Of a stretch of 64,000 nucleotides of DNA, positions 60,222-64,000 are shown piece by piece. The stretch is from contig CAKQPT010000001.1 of the NCBI GenBank assembly GCA_934270345.1, positions 1 to 64,000 on the forward strand, read 5' to 3'. Every line of letters starts with the position of its first letter. Position 1 is the first letter of the stretch. This DNA is from an uncultured Oribacterium sp. (GTDB taxonomy: Bacteria; Bacillota; Clostridia; Lachnospirales; Lachnospiraceae). Under the pieces are notes generated by a model, which was not told where the DNA came from, did not search any database, and worked only from the letters and a program-made list of their open reading frames with translations. The position numbers were made by a program, and so were the translations under genes.

Positions 60222-61097
60222 ATGCGGGACAGTGACTGGAAGATCATCTATGAGCTGCACCAGAATCCGAGTATCACGAAGGTTTCGGGACTTCTCTATA
60301 AGTCGCAGTCGGCGATCACGAAGCGGCTGCAGTCGATGGAACAGGAGCTTGAGTGCCGGATCGTAGAGCGGACACCACAGGGAGTGACGTTCACGAAGGA
60401 GGGCGAGTTCCTGTTTCAGATGGCGGAAAAGTATCTGCAGCTGGAAAATGAGACGCAGGAAGGGCTTCGGAAGATTCGGGCGCAGCATAAGGAAACGATC
60501 CTCCTCGGCTCGGCCTATACCTATACGAAGTATTCGCTCTATGATGTGCTGAATCCGTTTACCGCGACACATCCGAATATCAGTGTTCGGGTCATCAACA
60601 AGCAGAGTAATGTTCTGTATGAGATGCTGATGGAGGGGAAGCTCGATGCGGCGTTTATTCGCTCTGACTATACGACGGGGGTCTATCATGAGCTCGTGGA
60701 CCATACCGCAGCGTACTGCGTGACACGGGATCCGGTGGAGCTCGATGCGCTGCCATCGATGGAACAGGTGGCCTATCAGACCAATGAGAAAACCATCGGG
60801 AAGATCGAAGCGTGGTGGATGGAGCGTTTCGGCACGAAGCTGCCGGAGCCGGCAGAGGACGCGGGCTACATCGAATTTGCATTCCGAAGCATTGCCGAAG
60901 GAAACAAGTATCTTCTCTGCTTCCTGCCGGATAATTTCGTCAATGAATTTCATCTGACGCTGACACCGCTTCTCACGACGGATGGAAGGCAGATCACGAG
61001 AGACAGCTGGTTCATCTATAAGAAGGAGAAGAATCGCCGGGCGGTGGTGGATGAACTGATCCGGTATGTGGAAAAGCATGTCAAGATCCAGGGATGA
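60222..61097 (+). CDS. LysR-family regulator of the tricarboxylate cluster
   Basis: A 291-residue regulator: N-terminal winged helix-turn-helix (residues 1-60, NPSITKVSGLLYKSQSAITKRLQSMEQ) and a periplasmic-binding-like effector domain (LLGSAYTYTKYSLYDVL onward). Placed between acn and the IDH-like gene, it probably responds to a tri- or dicarboxylate and controls one or both. ATG 60222 follows GGAGG; an in-frame ATG at 60192 lies in the hairpin loop and has no site. The ribosome site is sequestered in the preceding terminator hairpin when that folds, so translation may depend on how the RNA is made. Confidence 0.87.
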   Translation: MRDSDWKIIYELHQNPSITKVSGLLYKSQSAITKRLQSMEQELECRIVERTPQGVTFTKEGEFLFQMAEKYLQLENETQEGLRKIRAQHKETILLGSAYTYTKYSLYDVLNPFTATHPNISVRVINKQSNVLYEMLMEGKLDAAFIRSDYTTGVYHELVDHTAAYCVTRDPVELDALPSMEQVAYQTNEKTIGKIEAWWMERFGTKLPEPAEDAGYIEFAFRSIAEGNKYLLCFLPDNFVNEFHLTLTPLLTTDGRQITRDSWFIYKKEKNRRAVVDELIRYVEKHVKIQG

Positions 61098-61248
61098 GCG
61101 TCTACGAGGCTGAGAACAGAAGCCATCTGACTGTATGCTTCCACTACTCCGCACATGGAAACGATGCTGGATGAAGCATGCCGCGTGGTATTCGTTTTAA
61201 TGAATCTCCATAGAAAATATCTTATGATGCATATATTTTTATATATAT

Positions 61249-61277
61249 TTTACTATATGGCACATTGCCGATATACT
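61249..61277 (+). promoter_or_regulatory. Possible promoter of the IDH-like gene
   Basis: TTTACT (61249-61254), a 17-bp spacer and TATACT (61272-61277) in the 274-bp gap after lysR. The gap is A/T-rich and shows no hairpin with T-run, so lysR read-through is also likely. Confidence 0.45.
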
Positions 61278-61371
61278 TTCATTATAGAAGGAATGCACAC
61301 GAAAAGTGCGTGGAGCATTCGGGTATGAATACTGTAGAGCGCCGTTCAGGGCGGTGGAAAAGGAGAGAAAG

Positions 61372-62547
61372 ATGATTACAGAAGAGCAGATCAAGGCAGC
61401 GGAGGCGAAGTTTGGTGAGCTGATCCGTAATGAGAATGCACGTATCGAGGCGATGAAGAAGGACAGTGAGGTGAAGGACTTCTCGAAGCTTTCACATATC
61501 AAGGTCGGCATCCTGCCGGGTGATGGCATCGGCCCGATCATCATGGAGCAGGCAGTTCGTGTCGTAAATGAGCTTCTGAAGGAGGAGATCGCCTCCGGTC
61601 GTGTCGAGCTTCATGAGATTCCGGGCATGACCATCGAGCGCAGATCCGAGCTTATGGAGTCTCTTCCGGCAGATGTCATGGAGGAGTGTAAGAAGTGCGA
61701 TGTACTCGTGAAGGGTCCGTTCGTGACCCCGAGACCTGGTGATCCATATCCAAACCTCGTATCCGCAAACTCCCTGCTGCGCAGAGGCCTGAACCTCTTC
61801 GCAGCCGTACGTCCGATCAAGATGCCGGATAAGGGCATCGACTGGACCTTCTTCCGCGAGAACATCGAGGGTGAGTACATCTGGGGCAACAAGGGGATCG
61901 AGGTCAATGAGGACCTCGGTGTAGATTTCAAGGTCTGCACGAAGCCGGGCGCAGAGCGTATCGCACGTGCCGCGTTCGAGTTTGCACGTAAGAATGGCAA
62001 GACCAACGTCACCGTCGTAACGAAGTCCAACATCGTAAAGCTGGCAGATGGTAACTTCCTGAAGACCGTTCACCGCATCGGTGCAGAGGAGTATCCGGAG
62101 ATCGAGGTACAGGATAGACTCGTCGATGCGATGGCAGCGAAGATGACCGATCCGGAGTTCAATGCCGGCATCCAGGTGGTGGTGCTTCCAAACCTCTACG
62201 GTGATATCATAACCGATGTCGCAGCGGAGCTTCAGGGTGGTCTCGGTACCGCATCCAGCTCCAACATCGGTAACCAGTACGCACTCTTCGAGGCGATTCA
62301 TGGTACCGCACCATATCTTATGAGCCATGGCCGCGGAAACTATGCAAATCCATGCTCCCTCATCCGTGCGATGGGCGAAATGATGGCCCACATCGGTTAT
62401 GGTGATCGGAAGGCGATCCTGGATCAGGCCCTCGAGATCTGCACCGTGACCGAGCGCAAGGTCGTACTGACCACTGAGACCAAGAATGCATCCGCAGCCG
62501 AGTTCACCGATTACCTCATCGAGACCATAAAGGGTCTGGAGAAGTGA
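61372..62547 (+). CDS. icd: Isocitrate/isopropylmalate dehydrogenase-family enzyme
   Basis: A metal-dependent beta-decarboxylating dehydrogenase; by sequence an isocitrate dehydrogenase-like enzyme converting a 2-hydroxy tricarboxylate to a 2-oxo acid. The 391-residue product has a 40-residue helical extension, then HIKVGILPGDGIGP, the substrate loop NSLLRRGLNLFAAVRP, VTKSNIVKLADGNF and NLYGDIITDVAAELQGGLG. Cofactor (NAD or NADP) cannot be settled by eye. Most Clostridia use isocitrate dehydrogenase to make 2-oxoglutarate, but its neighbours here suggest a further or different substrate. ATG 61372 follows AAAGGAGAG; the in-frame GTG at 61306 has no site. Confidence 0.85.
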   Translation: MITEEQIKAAEAKFGELIRNENARIEAMKKDSEVKDFSKLSHIKVGILPGDGIGPIIMEQAVRVVNELLKEEIASGRVELHEIPGMTIERRSELMESLPADVMEECKKCDVLVKGPFVTPRPGDPYPNLVSANSLLRRGLNLFAAVRPIKMPDKGIDWTFFRENIEGEYIWGNKGIEVNEDLGVDFKVCTKPGAERIARAAFEFARKNGKTNVTVVTKSNIVKLADGNFLKTVHRIGAEEYPEIEVQDRLVDAMAAKMTDPEFNAGIQVVVLPNLYGDIITDVAAELQGGLGTASSSNIGNQYALFEAIHGTAPYLMSHGRGNYANPCSLIRAMGEMMAHIGYGDRKAILDQALEICTVTERKVVLTTETKNASAAEFTDYLIETIKGLEK

Positions 62548-62577
62548 TTTCTTAATACCTTGACATAGTGTATGATG

Positions 62578-62609
62578 ACAGCATCCTTCGCAAGCGGAGG
62601 ATGCTGTTG
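62578..62609 (+). terminator. Hairpin between icd and the PrpF gene
   Basis: ACAGCATCCTTCG (62578-62590) pairs with the complement at 62594-62608. The tail (TGCTTAAAT) is poor in T, so it may be a processing or partial termination site; TTGACA lies just before it (62560-62565). Confidence 0.55.
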
Positions 62610-62648
62610 CTTAAATAAAGTCTTTCGTTCATCATAAAGGAGCTTATC

Positions 62649-63797
62649 ATGAGAAAATTCAGGACAGTATTTATGCGTGGCGGCACCTCGAAGGGATGCC
62701 TTTTTAAGAAGGAGGATCTTCCGGCGGACAGAGCCGAGTGGGATGACATTTTCCTGCAGGTCATGGGAAGTCCGGATCCGAAGCAGATCGATGGTATGGG
62801 CGGTACCGTATCCTCCAACAACAAGATCGTCGTCATCTGGAAGTCCGAGGAGCCGAATGTCGACATCGAGTACCTGGTTGGCCAGGTCATCGTCGGCAAG
62901 GAGCAGGTGGACTATAAGTCGAACTGCGGTAACATGACCGCTGCGGTTCCGGCCTTCGCGGTCGAAGAGGGCATGGTCGAGATCAAGGAGCCGGTCACGA
63001 CGGTTCGCATGCTGAACAAGAACACCGATAAGTATATCAATGTCGATGTACCGATCGATCCGGAGACCCATACCTTCGCACAGGATGGTGACTGCGCCAT
63101 CGCCGGTGTCGACGGTACGGCCGCCGAGCTGAAGGTCGATTTCCTGAACCCGGCGGGTGCCAAGACCGGGAAGCTCCTTCCGACCGGACATGTGATCGAT
63201 ACGCTCGATATCCCGGGCTTCGGAAAGCTCGAGGCGACCATCATCGATGTATCGAACCCGATCGTCCTGGTACGTGCCGAGGATATCGGCATGAAGGGCA
63301 CGGAGCTTCCGTCCGAGATCAATGCCAACACCCTGGTGATGGAGCTTCTCGAGAAGATCCGTGGCACCGCCTGTGTGATGATGGGCTTCGCAAAGGATCT
63401 TCAGGATGCCACCGATCATCAGCCAGGCGTTCCGAAGGTTGGATTCGTGACCAGTCCGGTCGGTTTTACGGATATCGAGGGGAAAGAGGTCAATGCAGAT
63501 AAGATGGACATCTGTGCCCGTGTCATTTCTGTCTTCAAGTGCCACAAGGCGATTCCGCTGACCGCTGCCAGCTCGGTTTCCACTGCCGCCTTCCTGGATG
63601 GTACGATCGTGAACCAGATTGCACCGGTGAAGCCGGGTCAGAGCACGGTCCGCATCGGTCATCCGAGCGGTGTGATGACCATGGTGCCGACCGTCGAGAA
63701 GCAGGGCGAGAACATGGCGGACGCGAAGGTGCCGGGTGTTGCAGTACAGCGTACGGCCCGCCGTATCATGGATGGATATGTCTATGTCAGAAATTAA
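62649..63797 (+). CDS. PrpF-family isomerase (aconitate/methylitaconate-type)
   Basis: A 382-residue member of the PrpF superfamily, which shares the diaminopimelate epimerase fold and includes 2-methylaconitate isomerase (PrpF), methylitaconate isomerase (Mii) and 4-oxalomesaconate tautomerase (GalD). The conserved MRGGTSKGCLFKKEDLP start, the NCGNM segment (catalytic Cys) and late block GHPSGVMTM are present. It moves a double bond or changes cis/trans geometry in an unsaturated tricarboxylate. With an aconitase next door, aconitate or a relative is the likely substrate. ATG 62649 follows AAAGGAG. The RraA-family gene begins within its last 20 bases. Confidence 0.88.
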   Translation: MRKFRTVFMRGGTSKGCLFKKEDLPADRAEWDDIFLQVMGSPDPKQIDGMGGTVSSNNKIVVIWKSEEPNVDIEYLVGQVIVGKEQVDYKSNCGNMTAAVPAFAVEEGMVEIKEPVTTVRMLNKNTDKYINVDVPIDPETHTFAQDGDCAIAGVDGTAAELKVDFLNPAGAKTGKLLPTGHVIDTLDIPGFGKLEATIIDVSNPIVLVRAEDIGMKGTELPSEINANTLVMELLEKIRGTACVMMGFAKDLQDATDHQPGVPKVGFVTSPVGFTDIEGKEVNADKMDICARVISVFKCHKAIPLTAASSVSTAAFLDGTIVNQIAPVKPGQSTVRIGHPSGVMTMVPTVEKQGENMADAKVPGVAVQRTARRIMDGYVYVRN

Positions 63798-64000
63798 GAA
63801 AATACTGGAGCGGCTCCGGACCTTTACGGTGCCGGAGCTCTGCGATGGGCTGCCACTCTACCATGTCATGGATCATGAGATCAAGCCGCGGGTAGGCAGT
63901 ACCCACATCGTCGGGACCGCCGTCACGGTTGACGTGCCATCCGGGGAGGGTGGCATCGTCGCCGATGCGATTCTCTCCCTGAAGCCGGGGGATATCCTGG
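63778..64000 (+). CDS. RraA-family aldolase/decarboxylase-like protein, 5' part
   Basis: The first 74 residues of a gene that runs out of the window. The sequence (ERLRTFTVPELCDGLP, GTAVTVDVPSGEGG, LKPGDIL) fits the RraA family, whose enzyme members (4-hydroxy-4-methyl-2-oxoglutarate/CHA aldolases, also oxaloacetate decarboxylases) split 4-carboxy-4-hydroxy-2-oxoadipate to pyruvate and oxaloacetate. The Asp/Arg/Gly residues that bind metal lie beyond the window, so enzymatic activity cannot be judged. The start is ATG 63778 or 63784; both overlap the end of the PrpF gene, showing tight coupling. Confidence 0.7.
   Translation, partial: MSMSEIKKILERLRTFTVPELCDGLPLYHVMDHEIKPRVGSTHIVGTAVTVDVPSGEGGIVADAILSLKPGDIL

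Overview
The window reads as the chromosome of a strictly anaerobic, fairly GC-rich Firmicute of the class Clostridia, most likely Lachnospiraceae. Evidence: AGGAGG-type ribosome sites before almost every gene, the order rpoB-rpoC-rpsL-rpsG-fusA-tuf, a Firmicute division/cell-wall cluster led by mraZ, oxygen-sensitive class III ribonucleotide reductase (nrdD/nrdG), a DUF975 membrane protein, and Ala/Thr/Glu-rich linkers behind a lipobox. This placement is inference; no rRNA or tRNA gene is visible. Nearly all genes are on the + strand; only two regulators (49822-50748 and 52200-52922) are on the - strand.

Region by region. (1) 1-361: an unrecognised 3' gene remnant that starts abruptly after AT-rich DNA. 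(2) 362-13502: the transcription/translation block rpoB, rpoC, rpsL, rpsG, fusA, tuf, with recognisable promoters and hairpins. (3) 13540-16882: a TSCPD protein, a VTT membrane protein, a secreted wall-binding repeat protein and an unknown membrane protein. (4) 17129-23750: queA, rluF, ligA, lgt, ychF. (5) 23876-34056: mraZ, rsmH, ftsL, a PBP2-type transpeptidase, mraY, murD, ftsW, ftsQ and ftsZ; murE, murF and murG are not in this cluster. (6) 34167-40245: prfC, a PepV-type dipeptidase and a methionine ABC importer (metNIQ). (7) 40597-45956: nrdD, nrdG, a DUF975 protein, nrdR and aroD, with two candidate NrdR boxes before nrdD. (8) 46240-52116: a 2-hydroxycarboxylate carrier, an unknown TPR-like protein, a YitT protein, a LysR regulator, a HAD phosphatase and a nitroreductase. 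(9) 52200-56215: a trehalose island (treR, treB, treA) whose codon use differs from its surroundings. (10) 56368-57880: an ATPase/nuclease-like gene whose promoter lies between two 39-bp palindromes. (11) 58125-64000: an aconitase-family hydratase, a LysR regulator, an isocitrate dehydrogenase-family enzyme, a PrpF-family isomerase and the 5' end of an RraA-family gene, which looks like a tricarboxylic-acid catabolic cluster.

Two points merit most attention. First, a family of related foldback elements (16899-16987, 22283-22540, 45957-46046, 48641-48668) sits each time just after a stop codon; the copies share ends (GTTCAGC..AGGG) and a GGCGGCAAC-type core, and range from a full double module to a bare palindrome of the ends. 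Second, the 58-64 kb cluster combines four enzyme families that act on six- or seven-carbon tricarboxylates in a combination I do not recognise as a described pathway. Smaller points are promoters embedded in terminator hairpins, a lysR ribosome site inside the terminator of the gene before it, and a promoter held between twin palindromes.
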